From the NCBI RefSeq assembly GCF_000379685.1, contig NZ_KB903249.1, positions 823,911 to 887,910 on the forward strand: a stretch of 64,000 nucleotides of DNA. Reading direction: 5' to 3'. Within the stretch, counting starts at the first letter, position 1; each line of letters opens with the position of its first letter. The position numbers and the translations under genes are program-made. Below, in pieces: positions 52,325 through 61,009 of the stretch. Source of the DNA: Catelliglobosispora koreensis DSM 44566. Its GTDB lineage: Bacteria > Actinomycetota > Actinomycetes > Mycobacteriales > Micromonosporaceae. The notes beneath the pieces are model-generated. The model was given only the letters and a program-made list of their open reading frames with translations, was not told the origin of the DNA and ran no database searches.

Positions 52325-52510
52325 ATGCGGGTTAGCGCTAGCGGCCAGTGGCGCCTCCACCTTGGAGACGCCGAGACCAGCCGCGCGGCGGGTCTTTACC
52401 CCGAAGCGCTGGCGTTACACAAGCGCACTATCGAGCTGGCCTGCAAGCTCGGACGGCCGTACGACGAGAAGCTTGCGCAGGAGGCGTCTCAGGCACTCGC
52501 GAAGCGCTAA
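52325..52510 (+). pseudogene. TPR-like remnant
   Basis: A 61-residue frame: GQWRLHLGDAETSRAAGLYP EALALHKRTIELACKLGRPY DEKLAQEASQAL. The helix pair with LYPEAL matches TPR repeats such as those of SARP/AfsR proteins. It may be the end of a lost relative of the SARP gene that starts 80 bp later. Confidence 0.5.
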
Positions 52511-52589
52511 GTGTTCGGGTTGTATTAACTCGTCGTGACACACGCATCCGGGCATATTTTTTGGGCCGAACCTGAGCTAAATTCGCGCT

Positions 52590-55500
52590 GTGGAGGTGCG
52601 CATACTCGGACCCATCGATCTATTGGCTGGTGGCAACCGGGTGCACCTCGGCGGCCAGCGGCAACAGATCGTGCTTGCCATGCTGGCATTGGAGCTGGGC
52701 CGGGTCGTCCCTGTCTACAGGCTGATCGATGCGATTTGGGACGAGTCGCCACCGCAGACAGCCCGCGATCAGGTGCAGATCTGCGTTTCAGGGCTCAGGC
52801 GCAAAATGGCGGTGGATGACCCCAAGGCGATCACCACCCATGCTTCCGGGTATCAGCTGAGGCTCAAGGCAGAGGAGCTTGACCTCGGCGTATTTGATGT
52901 GCTGAGTACGGCGGCCAAAGATCAGATCGCGGAAGGTGACCTCAGTGCCGCCGCGCAGAGCCTGCGAAATGCCGAGGCGACGTGGCGTGGGTCCGCATTG
53001 GACGGACTGCCCGGCCGAGTTATGGATGCGGCCCGGGCGCAATTGCATGAGCGGCGGATGGCGGCCACGCAGGAGCGGATTCGCGTCGAACTCGCCCTGG
53101 GGCGCCATCACGAGGTCATCGCGGAACTGATGATCCTGGTAACGGAGCATCCGCTGCGGGAACAGTTTCACAGCCACCTAATGCTGGCGCTGCACCGGGC
53201 TGGCCGGTCCGCCGAGGCGCTGGAGGCGTACCGGGTGAACTGGCGAATCCGCACAACCGAACTGGGTATCGATCCGGGCGAAGAGATAAAGCGGATAGAG
53301 CAGGCCATTCTCAGCGGAAGTCCCATCCTTGACCTGCCGGCCAATGCCGTACGCGGCGAAGCTGCTCAGGCGCCAGCCGCCGGGCACAGGGTACCGCGTC
53401 TGCTGCCCCGGGACACGGCGGATTTCACCGGCAGGCAAAAGCTCGTCACCGAGATAAGAGATCTGCTCGGCCCGGCCATGCCGGATGCGCAGCCGGTTCG
53501 GGTAATCGTCATCTGCGGTCCCGGAGGCATCGGTAAGTCGACGCTGGCCATCCACATCGCACACGAACTGCGCGAGAACTATCCCGACGGCCAGTTGTTC
53601 ACCGAGCTGCGTGGCAGCAGCACCGATCCGCTGTCGCCGGCTCAAGCGCTGGCCAGACTACTGCGTGCGCTCGGCGTCGCGGGACAGGCCATTCCCGATG
53701 GCGTGCCGCAACGGGCGGAAATGTTTCGGGACCGGCTAGCCGAACACAAGGTCATCATCGTGCTCGACGACGCGATGGACGCCGCACAGATTATGCCGTT
53801 GCTGCCCGGCAGCTCGAGTAGCGCTGTGCTGGTGACGACCCGGGGCTCACTAACCGGTGTGTCCGGCATGCACCAGGTCAACGTCGAAGTCTTTCAGATG
53901 GATCAGTCGCATCAGCTGCTGAGCAGAATCGCAGGCGAGGACCGCATAGCCGCCGAGCGGGAAGCGGCTACGGAGCTAGCCAAGCTGTGCGGGCACCTGC
54001 CGCTCGCCCTGCGTATCGCCGGGGCCAGGCTCGCCTCGCGTCCACATTGGACGGTGGAGCAGCTCGTGTCCAAGCTGGCGGACGAATCACGCCGGCTTGA
54101 CGAACTGGTACACGGGGAGCTGCAGATCCGGTCCAGTATTGAATTGAGCTATACAACCTTGGACGAACGCGGCCGTCAGCTGCTGCGATTGCTGGCCATT
54201 ATGCGGCCGGGCGATTTCGCCAGCTGGGTGGCGGCACCACTGCTGGACTGCTCGCTGGAGATCGCCGAGGAGGAGCTGGACCGCCTGGTCGACGCACGGC
54301 TGCTGGAAGCCGCGGTGCCGGTGCCGGGACAGGCGGCCCGGTACCGTTTTCACGAACTCGTCCGCGTCTTCTCGCGGGAGCGGCTCTCGGCCGACGATCC
54401 GGTGGCGGTAAAGGACGCGGCGAACCGCTGCCTGCGTACCTGGATGACTTTGGTGGAAGAAGCGCACCGCAGGGTGTACGGCGGGGATTACACCGTGCTG
54501 CATGGCAACACGCCTCGCTGGCCGTTACCGCGCAAGCTGCTGGACCGGTTGCTCGTGCGGCCGATGAGCTGGTGGGAAAGCGAACGGGAGGCCGTGGTCG
54601 CGGCGATCAGGCTGGCCGCCGCAGAAGGTCTCGATGACCTTTGCTGGGACCTGTGCATGACCACCGTGACACTCTTCGAAGCACGCGGATACTTCGATGA
54701 GTGGCGGGAGTGCGCCGAGATCGGCCTACAGGCCACCCGGCGGGCGGGTAACCACCGCGGTGAGGCGGCCATGCTGCACACACTCGGGGCGTACCAGCTC
54801 GCTCAACAGCAAACCGCCAAGGCAGAGACATATCTGCAGCAATCGCTACGGCTGTTCGAGTCGCTTTCCGACCGGCACGGTCAGGGCCTGGTCCTGCGCA
54901 ATCTCGCTTATCTGGACCGGATTCGCAACGACGTGTCCTCCGCCGAAAAGCGTTACGGACTGGCGCTACGGGCTCTGCGCGAGGTGGGGGACCGGGTCGC
55001 TGAGGCCCACGTCCTCAGTAACCAGGCGCAGCTCAGACTGGCCGACGACGATCTGGAAGGAGCCCGGGCGCTGCTTGATGAATCGCTGGCGATATGCAAG
55101 GCGGTTGGCAGTCACCGGGTGGAGACCCAGGCGCGGCACCGGCTCGGTGAGTTGCTGCTGCAATGGGGAGATCTCGACGCCGCCGAGGACGCGTTTCACT
55201 GGGTTCTGCGCCGTGTACGCGATAGCGGCGACCGGGTCGGGGAGTCCTACGCGATGCTCGGCCTGGGTACCGTTCACCAGCGCCAGCAGCGCGAGGATCC
55301 GGCGGAGCTGGTGCTTTCCGAGGCGATCCGGCTGGCCCGGCAACTTGGCGAGTTCATGGTCGCGGCCAAGGCCACCTACACCCTCGGCGAGCTCGACCGA
55401 GGGCGGCAGCGATGGGAAGGGGCGGCGTCGCACTTCGCCGCTGCGGAACAGATGTTCGCCGATATTGGGGCGATCGTATGGCGGGCCCGGGCCATGGCCA

Positions 55501-55655
55501 TGCTGTGTGAGATGCGGATGCTGCTTGGTGACAGTCAGGGGGCGGCGGAAGGCGCCGCACTGGGGCTGGCGATGCTGTCGCGAGTGGACTCGGCGGAGGC
55601 ACTTCGGATTCGGCAGAGCTTGCTGCGATTGGGTCAGCAGTTGCCGGAAGGCTGA
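52590..55655 (+). CDS. SARP/AfsR-type regulator (DNA-binding - BTAD - NB-ARC - TPR)
   Basis: A 1,021-residue protein. Residues 15-90 are the OmpR-like DNA-binding domain (MEVRILGPIDLLAGGNRVHL, VYRLIDAIWDESPPQTARDQ); 95-240 is BTAD (ITTHASGYQLRLKAEELDLG, LMLALHRAGRSAEALEAYRV). The NB-ARC ATPase spans about 290-560, with Walker A GPGGIGKST (about 309) and Walker B VIIVLDDAMD (about 388). TPR repeats fill 700-1000 (LHTLGAYQLAQQQTAKAETY LQQSLRLFE). AfsR-type proteins activate secondary-metabolite operons after ATP-driven oligomerisation. The start GTG 52590 has no strong ribosome site. The polyamine operon begins 182 bp downstream on the same strand and is its likely target. Confidence 0.93.
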   Translation: MEVRILGPIDLLAGGNRVHLGGQRQQIVLAMLALELGRVVPVYRLIDAIWDESPPQTARDQVQICVSGLRRKMAVDDPKAITTHASGYQLRLKAEELDLGVFDVLSTAAKDQIAEGDLSAAAQSLRNAEATWRGSALDGLPGRVMDAARAQLHERRMAATQERIRVELALGRHHEVIAELMILVTEHPLREQFHSHLMLALHRAGRSAEALEAYRVNWRIRTTELGIDPGEEIKRIEQAILSGSPILDLPANAVRGEAAQAPAAGHRVPRLLPRDTADFTGRQKLVTEIRDLLGPAMPDAQPVRVIVICGPGGIGKSTLAIHIAHELRENYPDGQLFTELRGSSTDPLSPAQALARLLRALGVAGQAIPDGVPQRAEMFRDRLAEHKVIIVLDDAMDAAQIMPLLPGSSSSAVLVTTRGSLTGVSGMHQVNVEVFQMDQSHQLLSRIAGEDRIAAEREAATELAKLCGHLPLALRIAGARLASRPHWTVEQLVSKLADESRRLDELVHGELQIRSSIELSYTTLDERGRQLLRLLAIMRPGDFASWVAAPLLDCSLEIAEEELDRLVDARLLEAAVPVPGQAARYRFHELVRVFSRERLSADDPVAVKDAANRCLRTWMTLVEEAHRRVYGGDYTVLHGNTPRWPLPRKLLDRLLVRPMSWWESEREAVVAAIRLAAAEGLDDLCWDLCMTTVTLFEARGYFDEWRECAEIGLQATRRAGNHRGEAAMLHTLGAYQLAQQQTAKAETYLQQSLRLFESLSDRHGQGLVLRNLAYLDRIRNDVSSAEKRYGLALRALREVGDRVAEAHVLSNQAQLRLADDDLEGARALLDESLAICKAVGSHRVETQARHRLGELLLQWGDLDAAEDAFHWVLRRVRDSGDRVGESYAMLGLGTVHQRQQREDPAELVLSEAIRLARQLGEFMVAAKATYTLGELDRGRQRWEGAASHFAAAEQMFADIGAIVWRARAMAMLCEMRMLLGDSQGAAEGAALGLAMLSRVDSAEALRIRQSLLRLGQQLPEG

Positions 55656-55761
55656 GGATCATCCCCAGTTGGTCTCGTCCATGGTCATCGGAGTTTCCTC
55701 TCGGGCTGGGATCGTCTGTCACCCTCATTTCCCGGCCCGCCGCCATTCACCAGCCATCAAT

Positions 55762-55796
55762 TGACCATCGTCGCTGTCTAGGGCTCACGATGGTCA
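55762..55796. promoter_or_regulatory. Inverted repeat before polyamine operon
   Basis: TGACCATCGT (55762-55771), 15 bp, ACGATGGTCA (55787-55796), a perfect 10-bp dyad 41 bp before the first operon gene. ATGGTCATC recurs as a direct repeat at 55681 and 55790. Likely operator or activator site. Confidence 0.65.
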
Positions 55797-55837
55797 TCTG
55801 ATAGCCGCCGGTTGGGCGGTCTTCGCACGATCGGCCC

Positions 55838-56476
55838 ATGACGATCAAAGCTGCTCAGCTCATCGATGACGAGCTGGCTGAGCAATTGTCCAGTTGCGAC
55901 GTGGTGGCGCTTTCGCGTCACGCGCTGATCAGCCGGGCCAACTTCGGTCCGGGAAAGCCAGCGCCACCAAGCGATATCGAGATCTGTGCCGCGGCGATCG
56001 CGGCGGCCGGCGAGCTACTCACGCCGGCTCCCCGCGTGGTCGGCGTTCTCGGTGCGGGTATGCCCGCCCGGATTCTCGTCGCGTTGATGATTCGCTACCT
56101 GTCGAAGCTGTCGCACGTGGCGGTCTTCGATGGCGATGCCCGGCTCGCCACATCCCTGGTGGACTGTTGTGCCGCCTTGCGGCAGTCGCGAGGTGTCGTG
56201 GTCGCGGCCGCCGAAAACGCCCGCGACGCGGTGATGGGCGCCGAATTGGTGTTCTCCACTTCTTCAAAAGGCAAAGCCTTCCGGGTACCCGCGGAGTGGC
56301 TCATTTTTGGCGCGGTGCTGATCGAAATGACGGCCCCGGCCACCCCAGAAGCCGGCCCCGACGGGTTTGACCGGTCTTTCACCTGGGATCAGCTGGCGGA
56401 AATGTTCGCTGGCCAGCGCCCTGGACGGTTGCACGCCGACGAGCGCGTGCTGGTGCGATTGGACGGTGCGCGATGA
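55838..56476 (+). CDS. Ornithine cyclodeaminase/mu-crystallin-like protein, short
   Basis: A 212-residue protein. The Rossmann core is clear: RVVGVLGAGMPARILVALMI, SHVAVFDGDARLATSLVDCC, ARDAVMGAELVFSTSSKGKA, ending WDQLAEMFAGQRPGRLHADE RVLVRLDGA. This matches the ornithine cyclodeaminase/mu-crystallin family, which binds NAD(P)H, but the usual length is 310-350. The N-terminal dimer and substrate half is only partly present (ISRANFGPGKPAPPSDIEIC). It is the first gene of the operon and overlaps the next by 4 nt. It could be a shortened reductase or a regulator of ornithine flux. Confidence 0.75.
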   Translation: MTIKAAQLIDDELAEQLSSCDVVALSRHALISRANFGPGKPAPPSDIEICAAAIAAAGELLTPAPRVVGVLGAGMPARILVALMIRYLSKLSHVAVFDGDARLATSLVDCCAALRQSRGVVVAAAENARDAVMGAELVFSTSSKGKAFRVPAEWLIFGAVLIEMTAPATPEAGPDGFDRSFTWDQLAEMFAGQRPGRLHADERVLVRLDGAR

Positions 56477-57609
56477 GCGCGATCATGACCCAAACCATGG
56501 CTGGCAGTGTGGCCAGTCTCTCGCAACTGATCGACGAACTGCCCCAGCTTCCCGGCGACACCGACTTCGGTGCCGACATTAATGCGGCACACCAGATTCT
56601 GTTCTCCGACGCACCCGAATCCGACAAGCGCAAGGCGCTGCTCAAGTGGACCGGGCGCTGGCAGCCCTGCCTTTTCGGGAGGCTGGCCTCGCACGCGGAA
56701 AAGGGCATGGCCGCCTCCAAAGGTTTGTACGCCCACCTGTGCTGGCTCGACGAGGAAGACATCAGCCGCGGGGCCGAACACGTGAGTTCCAAGATTCAGC
56801 GCGGCCGCCGGGAGTGGAAGGATCTCGCCGAACGGGGCGAGGCAAGCGGATTCCTCATCATGTTCAACAGCCGGCGTCTCGCCTACGCGGCGCCGAGCAA
56901 AGAGCTTGTGCAGCTGTGCATCGAGCTTTCCAACCTGTACCTGATCGAGCACGTCCCGATCCAGGCTGATGTGATTTACACCGAAGCGGTACCGCTGCGT
57001 AACGCCGAAGGACAGCTACAGCTGTTCAAGGCTGGCTGCAACATCTTCTACACCGGGGCGCACCGCACCCGTAACCACGACCGGCGGCTGCCCGGCGGGC
57101 TGATGTTCTCGATGAACTCACCCGGACACTACGCCCAGTCGCTGGCGCTACGTGGAGTGTCCACCTTCGACGACGCGCTGGAATTCGTGCGCGACACCGC
57201 TTTCCGGTCTATCGGCAACGGCGGCCTGGGCGCTGCTGAGGTGGAAAGCCAGAGCTGGCATAACAAGCGCATCGACAGCGACCCGGCCGGCGTCTGCCCG
57301 GTACGCAAGCTGCCCTCGTATGTGCCGGAAAACTTCGATCCCACCAGGTATTCGGCGTTGTACCACACCGATGTGCTCGTCCCGACCGACGCCACCTACG
57401 ACGGCCGCCTGGTGCAAGGGTCCTATGAGGACAATGACGAACTCGAAATCTGGTCCCACCTGATCCTGGACTACATCACCGACAAGGTCTTCCCGCCCGA
57501 TCACCTCAACTACGGGCTGTTTCACGGTCAGCCGATCGACGAATGCAACAAGTACCACAACCCCTGGCCAGCCCGGAAAGCCTCCAACACGGAGCTCTTC
57601 GAGTACTGA
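56473..57609 (+). CDS. Unrecognised operon protein, 378 residues
   Basis: A 378-residue soluble protein that I cannot assign. Segments that look conserved: WQPCLFGRLASHAEKGMAAS, GLYAHLCWLDEEDISRGAEH, GFLIMFNSRRLAYAAPSKEL, VIYTEAVPLRNAEGQLQLFK, FYTGAHRTRNHDRRLPGGLM FSMNSPGHYAQS, DTAFRSIGNGG, HTDVLVPTDATYDGRLVQGS. Several Cys and His could bind haem or metal. An arginine N-hydroxylase of YqcI/YcgG type was considered, but the sequence pattern does not fit well. ATG overlaps the preceding stop (ATGA) and the next gene starts 12 nt later, so it must work in the polyamine pathway, perhaps tailoring arginine or homospermidine. Confidence 0.8.
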   Translation: MSAIMTQTMAGSVASLSQLIDELPQLPGDTDFGADINAAHQILFSDAPESDKRKALLKWTGRWQPCLFGRLASHAEKGMAASKGLYAHLCWLDEEDISRGAEHVSSKIQRGRREWKDLAERGEASGFLIMFNSRRLAYAAPSKELVQLCIELSNLYLIEHVPIQADVIYTEAVPLRNAEGQLQLFKAGCNIFYTGAHRTRNHDRRLPGGLMFSMNSPGHYAQSLALRGVSTFDDALEFVRDTAFRSIGNGGLGAAEVESQSWHNKRIDSDPAGVCPVRKLPSYVPENFDPTRYSALYHTDVLVPTDATYDGRLVQGSYEDNDELEIWSHLILDYITDKVFPPDHLNYGLFHGQPIDECNKYHNPWPARKASNTELFEY

Positions 57610-57621
57610 GAGGCGCGTGCG

Positions 57622-58437
57622 ATGACTCGTTTTCTGATGTGCCCTCCGTTTCATTACGAGGTCAGCTACTCCATCAACCCCTGGATGAACGTGACCGTTG
57701 ACGTCGACCATGATCTGGCCAAAAGCCAGTGGTTCCGGCTCTTTGGCGCGATCGATGCCTGCGGCGGTTCAGTGGAGCTGATCGATCCGGTGGAAGGCCT
57801 GCCGGACATGGTGTTCGTCGCCAACGGGGGCTTGATCGACGGCGAGGTGTTCCTGCCGTCGTCGATGCGGCATCCGCAGCGGCAGGGCGAGAAAACCTAC
57901 CTGTGCGACTGGTTCGCCGAGCGGGGCTGGAAGGTGCTTGAGTCACCGGTTGACTGCCAGGAGGGTGCTGGCGATGCCCTGGTATTCAACGGGAGACTGG
58001 CCGGCGGGCATGGGATGCGCTCACAACGCAGCGCATACCCCGCGATCCATGCGCAGACCGGCTGGGACATGCGGCTGCTGCGGCTCATCGATCCGCGTTT
58101 CTATCACCTCGACATCGCCTTCTGCCCCTTGAACAATGACAGCGCACTGATCGTCCCGGCCGCGTTCGACGCGGCGTCACTGACGGTCCTGCGCGAGCTG
58201 GTACCCGACCCGATTGAGCTGACCTTGCAGGAAGGCCTGGCCTTCAGCGCGAACTCGGTCGTAGTCGGCGACAGCGTCATCATGTCGGCCTGCTCCGAAC
58301 GGCTGCGGCATCTGTTGCGCCAGCGTGGTTTCGACGTACTTCTGTGCGACATGAGCGAGTTCGTGAAAGCCGGCGGAGGCTGCCGCTGCCTGACTCTCGC
58401 CCTTGACACCACCATCGGAGAGGCGGCTCTGACATGA
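57622..58437 (+). CDS. Guanidine-modifying hydrolase (DDAH/ArgZ-like)
   Basis: A 271-residue alpha/beta-propeller enzyme of the amidinotransferase/DDAH superfamily. Visible catalytic regions: PDMVFVANGGLIDGEVFLPS (acidic pair), QEGAGDALVFNGRLAGGHGM, FYHLDIAFCPLNN (His), and VKAGGGCRCLTLALDTT with the nucleophile Cys 256. Such enzymes act on the guanidine of arginine or derivatives: DDAH and arginine deiminase give citrulline, and ArgZ gives ornithine. With an ornithine decarboxylase-like enzyme next, an ornithine-yielding reaction fits best. GAGAGG precedes ATG 57622; the end overlaps the next gene by 4 nt. Confidence 0.87.
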   Translation: MTRFLMCPPFHYEVSYSINPWMNVTVDVDHDLAKSQWFRLFGAIDACGGSVELIDPVEGLPDMVFVANGGLIDGEVFLPSSMRHPQRQGEKTYLCDWFAERGWKVLESPVDCQEGAGDALVFNGRLAGGHGMRSQRSAYPAIHAQTGWDMRLLRLIDPRFYHLDIAFCPLNNDSALIVPAAFDAASLTVLRELVPDPIELTLQEGLAFSANSVVVGDSVIMSACSERLRHLLRQRGFDVLLCDMSEFVKAGGGCRCLTLALDTTIGEAALT

Positions 58438-59558
58438 CCATCGACGACCTTCGCTCAACACCGTACCTGGTGCTTGACACCGACATCGCCGCCCGGCAGT
58501 ACCGGCGGCTAGCGAAAGCCTTTATGGGTACCCCGATCATGTATGCGGTGAAGGCGAATCCGGAGCCGCAACTGATCCAGCGGCTCGCCGAAATGGGCGC
58601 CTCGTTCGACGTGGCGAGCCCCGCCGAAATCGACCTGTGTGCCAAGGAAGGCGTCGAACCGGAACGGCTGTCCTACGGCAATACTGTCAAGAAGGCGGCT
58701 GACATCGCCTACGCTTACGAGCGCGGCGTGCGACTATTCGTCTTCGACAGCGAGGCCGAACTGGAGAAGCTGGCCGAACACGCCCCAGACGCCATGGTGT
58801 TCTGCCGGATTCTGGCCAGCAGCGACGGAGCGCGCTGGCCGTTGAGCCGAAAGTTCGGCTGCGCACCGGAAATGGCAGTGTCGTTATTGGAGCGAGCGGC
58901 GGCACTGGGTCTGGACCCGGTCGGCGTTTCCTTCCACGTCGGGTCACAGCAACTGGACCCGTCGCGGTGGGAACCGAGCATCGCTCAGGCCGCGCTGGTG
59001 TTCGAGTGGTTGCGCCAAAAAGGAATCCACTTGCGCCTACTCAACGTCGGTGGCGGGTTTCCGGTGACCTACCGCGAACCGGTCGCGCCCATTGAGTGTT
59101 ACGCAGCGGCCATCTACGGTGCGGTACGGCGCCACTTCGGCGCGCACGTACCAGAAGTGGCCATCGAACCGGGCCGCTACATCGCGGCGGACGCCGGAGT
59201 GCTTCGGGCGCAAGTCGTTCTGGTATCCCAGAAATCCGCTGACGATGACCACCGCTGGGTATACCTCGATGTCGGCCGCTTCGGTGGGCTCGCTGAGACC
59301 GAAGGTGAAGCCATCCAGTACCGGATGGTCACCGGCTACGACGGCGAGCCTACCGGGCCTGTCATGCTGGCCGGCCCAACCTGCGACAGCGTCGACATCA
59401 TGTATCAGCACGCCGGCTATCAGCTTCCCCTGTCACTGCGGCCAGGGGACTACGTGGACATCCTCGGTACGGGTGCCTACACCGTCACCTATTCCTCCAT
59501 GGGCTTCAACGGCTTCTCGCCACTGCCCACGTTCTGTCTGGGAGGCAGCTCATGTTGA
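58434..59558 (+). CDS. Ornithine decarboxylase-fold PLP decarboxylase
   Basis: A 374-residue fold-III PLP enzyme. Lys 40 in IMYAVKANPEP binds PLP. Other motifs: GASFDVASPAEIDLC, SYGNTVKKAADIAYA, VSFHVGSQ, LLNVGGGFPVTYREP, IEPGRYIAADAG, MLAGPTCDSVDIMYQ with the catalytic Cys, and the terminal YTVTYSSMGFNGFSPLPTF. This is the pattern of eukaryote-type ornithine decarboxylases, which make putrescine; related enzymes use lysine, carboxynorspermidine or diaminopimelate. Neighbours favour ornithine. It overlaps both neighbours by a few bases, implying coupled translation. Confidence 0.9.
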   Translation: MTIDDLRSTPYLVLDTDIAARQYRRLAKAFMGTPIMYAVKANPEPQLIQRLAEMGASFDVASPAEIDLCAKEGVEPERLSYGNTVKKAADIAYAYERGVRLFVFDSEAELEKLAEHAPDAMVFCRILASSDGARWPLSRKFGCAPEMAVSLLERAAALGLDPVGVSFHVGSQQLDPSRWEPSIAQAALVFEWLRQKGIHLRLLNVGGGFPVTYREPVAPIECYAAAIYGAVRRHFGAHVPEVAIEPGRYIAADAGVLRAQVVLVSQKSADDDHRWVYLDVGRFGGLAETEGEAIQYRMVTGYDGEPTGPVMLAGPTCDSVDIMYQHAGYQLPLSLRPGDYVDILGTGAYTVTYSSMGFNGFSPLPTFCLGGSSC

Positions 59559-61009
59559 GTTCACTTCGGTTCAATGGCCGCGTTCTCGTCCTCGGGTGCG
59601 GATCGGTTTCCCAGTGCCTGCAACCATTGCTGCTGCGGCATCTGGACATGGACTTCACCAAACTGACAGTCATGGACATGGCCGACCTCGGCGGGTCCAT
59701 CCCGGACACTCTGGCCACCGGTGCGAAATTCGTGCGCGAGCAGATCACGCCGGAGAATCTCTCCTCTGCTCTCGGCGCACACCTGGGTGCTGGCGACCTG
59801 CTGATCAACCTGAGCTGGAATATCGACACCGGTGACATCATCGAGTGGTGCCAGGACCATGGGGTGCTCTACGTGGACACGTCGGTGGAGATGTGGGATC
59901 CCTACGCCGGCCAGGCCAGTACCTCGCCACAGGACCGTACGCTTTACGCCCGGCACATGAAACTGCGCAAGCGCGCGGCCGCCTGGAAACCCGATGGACC
60001 AACCGCTGTCGTCGAACACGGGGCCAACCCAGGACTGGTCAGCCATTGGACGAAGGTGGCGCTGGAGGACATCGCGAAAGCGATCCTTAAGGAGTCTGCT
60101 GATCTCGATGCCATGCGGCGTACCCGGCTTGAGGAAGCGCTCGCTGACTTTGACTACGCTCGGCTCGCCATGGAGACCGGTACGAAAGTCATCCATATCT
60201 CCGAACGCGACACCCAAATCGCTTCGCAGCCAAAGAAGGTAGGCGAATTCGTCAACACCTGGTCGGTCGAAGGGTTCTACGAGGAAGGCATCGCCCCGGC
60301 GGAACTCGGCTGGGGCACCCACGAACCTACGCTGCCACCCGGCGCGTTCGAGCACGCCGAGGGTCCGCGAAACCAGATCTGCCTTGCCCGCACCGGCATC
60401 ACGACCTTCGTGAAATCCTGGGTACCTGTCGGCGGCCCGATCATCGGCATGGTGGTGCGGCACGGCGAGGCGTTCACCATCAGTGACAACCTCACCGTAT
60501 GGTCGGATGCGCGGCCGGTCTACCGGCCTACCGTTCACTATGCTTATCTGCCAACGGATGCGGCCATGGCATCGTTGCACGAGTGCCGGATGCGTGGGTA
60601 CGAGTTGCAGACCGATCAGCGCATCATGAACGACGAAATCACCGAGGGGATGGACGAACTCGGCGTGCTGCTGCTCGGGCACGATCTCGGCGGCTGGTGG
60701 ACTGGATCGCAGTTGGACATTCACGAGGCCCGCGACCTGGTACCACACCAGAATGCGACCACCCTGCAAGTCGCCGCCTCGGTACTTGGCGCCGTGTACT
60801 GGATCGTCGCCAATCCGCGCCGTGGCCTATGCGTCCCAGACGACCTCGACCATGAAGAGGTCCTGGCCGTCGCGGCGCCCTATCTGGGACCGTGCCCGTC
60901 CATCTCGACCGACTGGACGCCTTCCGCGCACGATCCGTTCGCCGCCTTCCAGCCGGCGAGCCCTTCTAGCGAGCCGTGGAGCTTTGTCAACTTCCTGGTA
61001 GCGCAGTGA
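59552..61009 (+). CDS. hss: Homospermidine synthase
   Basis: A 485-residue protein matching bacterial homospermidine synthase, related to saccharopine dehydrogenase. The NAD-binding loop is near the start (VLVLGCGSVSQCLQPLLLRH), with VMDMADLGGSIPDTLA next, then INLSWNIDTGDIIEWCQDHG, YVDTSVEMWDPYAGQ, VVEHGANPGLVSHWTKVALE, HISERDTQIASQPKKVGEFV NTWSVEGF, and WTGSQLDIHEARDLVPHQNA T. The enzyme makes sym-homospermidine from two putrescines using NAD. Length is normal. ATG 59552 overlaps the ODC gene end by 7 nt; its TGA overlaps the exporter start by 1 nt. Confidence 0.93.
   Translation: MLSSLRFNGRVLVLGCGSVSQCLQPLLLRHLDMDFTKLTVMDMADLGGSIPDTLATGAKFVREQITPENLSSALGAHLGAGDLLINLSWNIDTGDIIEWCQDHGVLYVDTSVEMWDPYAGQASTSPQDRTLYARHMKLRKRAAAWKPDGPTAVVEHGANPGLVSHWTKVALEDIAKAILKESADLDAMRRTRLEEALADFDYARLAMETGTKVIHISERDTQIASQPKKVGEFVNTWSVEGFYEEGIAPAELGWGTHEPTLPPGAFEHAEGPRNQICLARTGITTFVKSWVPVGGPIIGMVVRHGEAFTISDNLTVWSDARPVYRPTVHYAYLPTDAAMASLHECRMRGYELQTDQRIMNDEITEGMDELGVLLLGHDLGGWWTGSQLDIHEARDLVPHQNATTLQVAASVLGAVYWIVANPRRGLCVPDDLDHEEVLAVAAPYLGPCPSISTDWTPSAHDPFAAFQPASPSSEPWSFVNFLVAQ

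Noticed and set aside
56473..57609. Assignment to the YqcI/YcgG arginine N-hydroxylase family
   Set aside because: The PC-x-FG resemblance near the N-terminus is too short, and the later motifs of that family are not visible.
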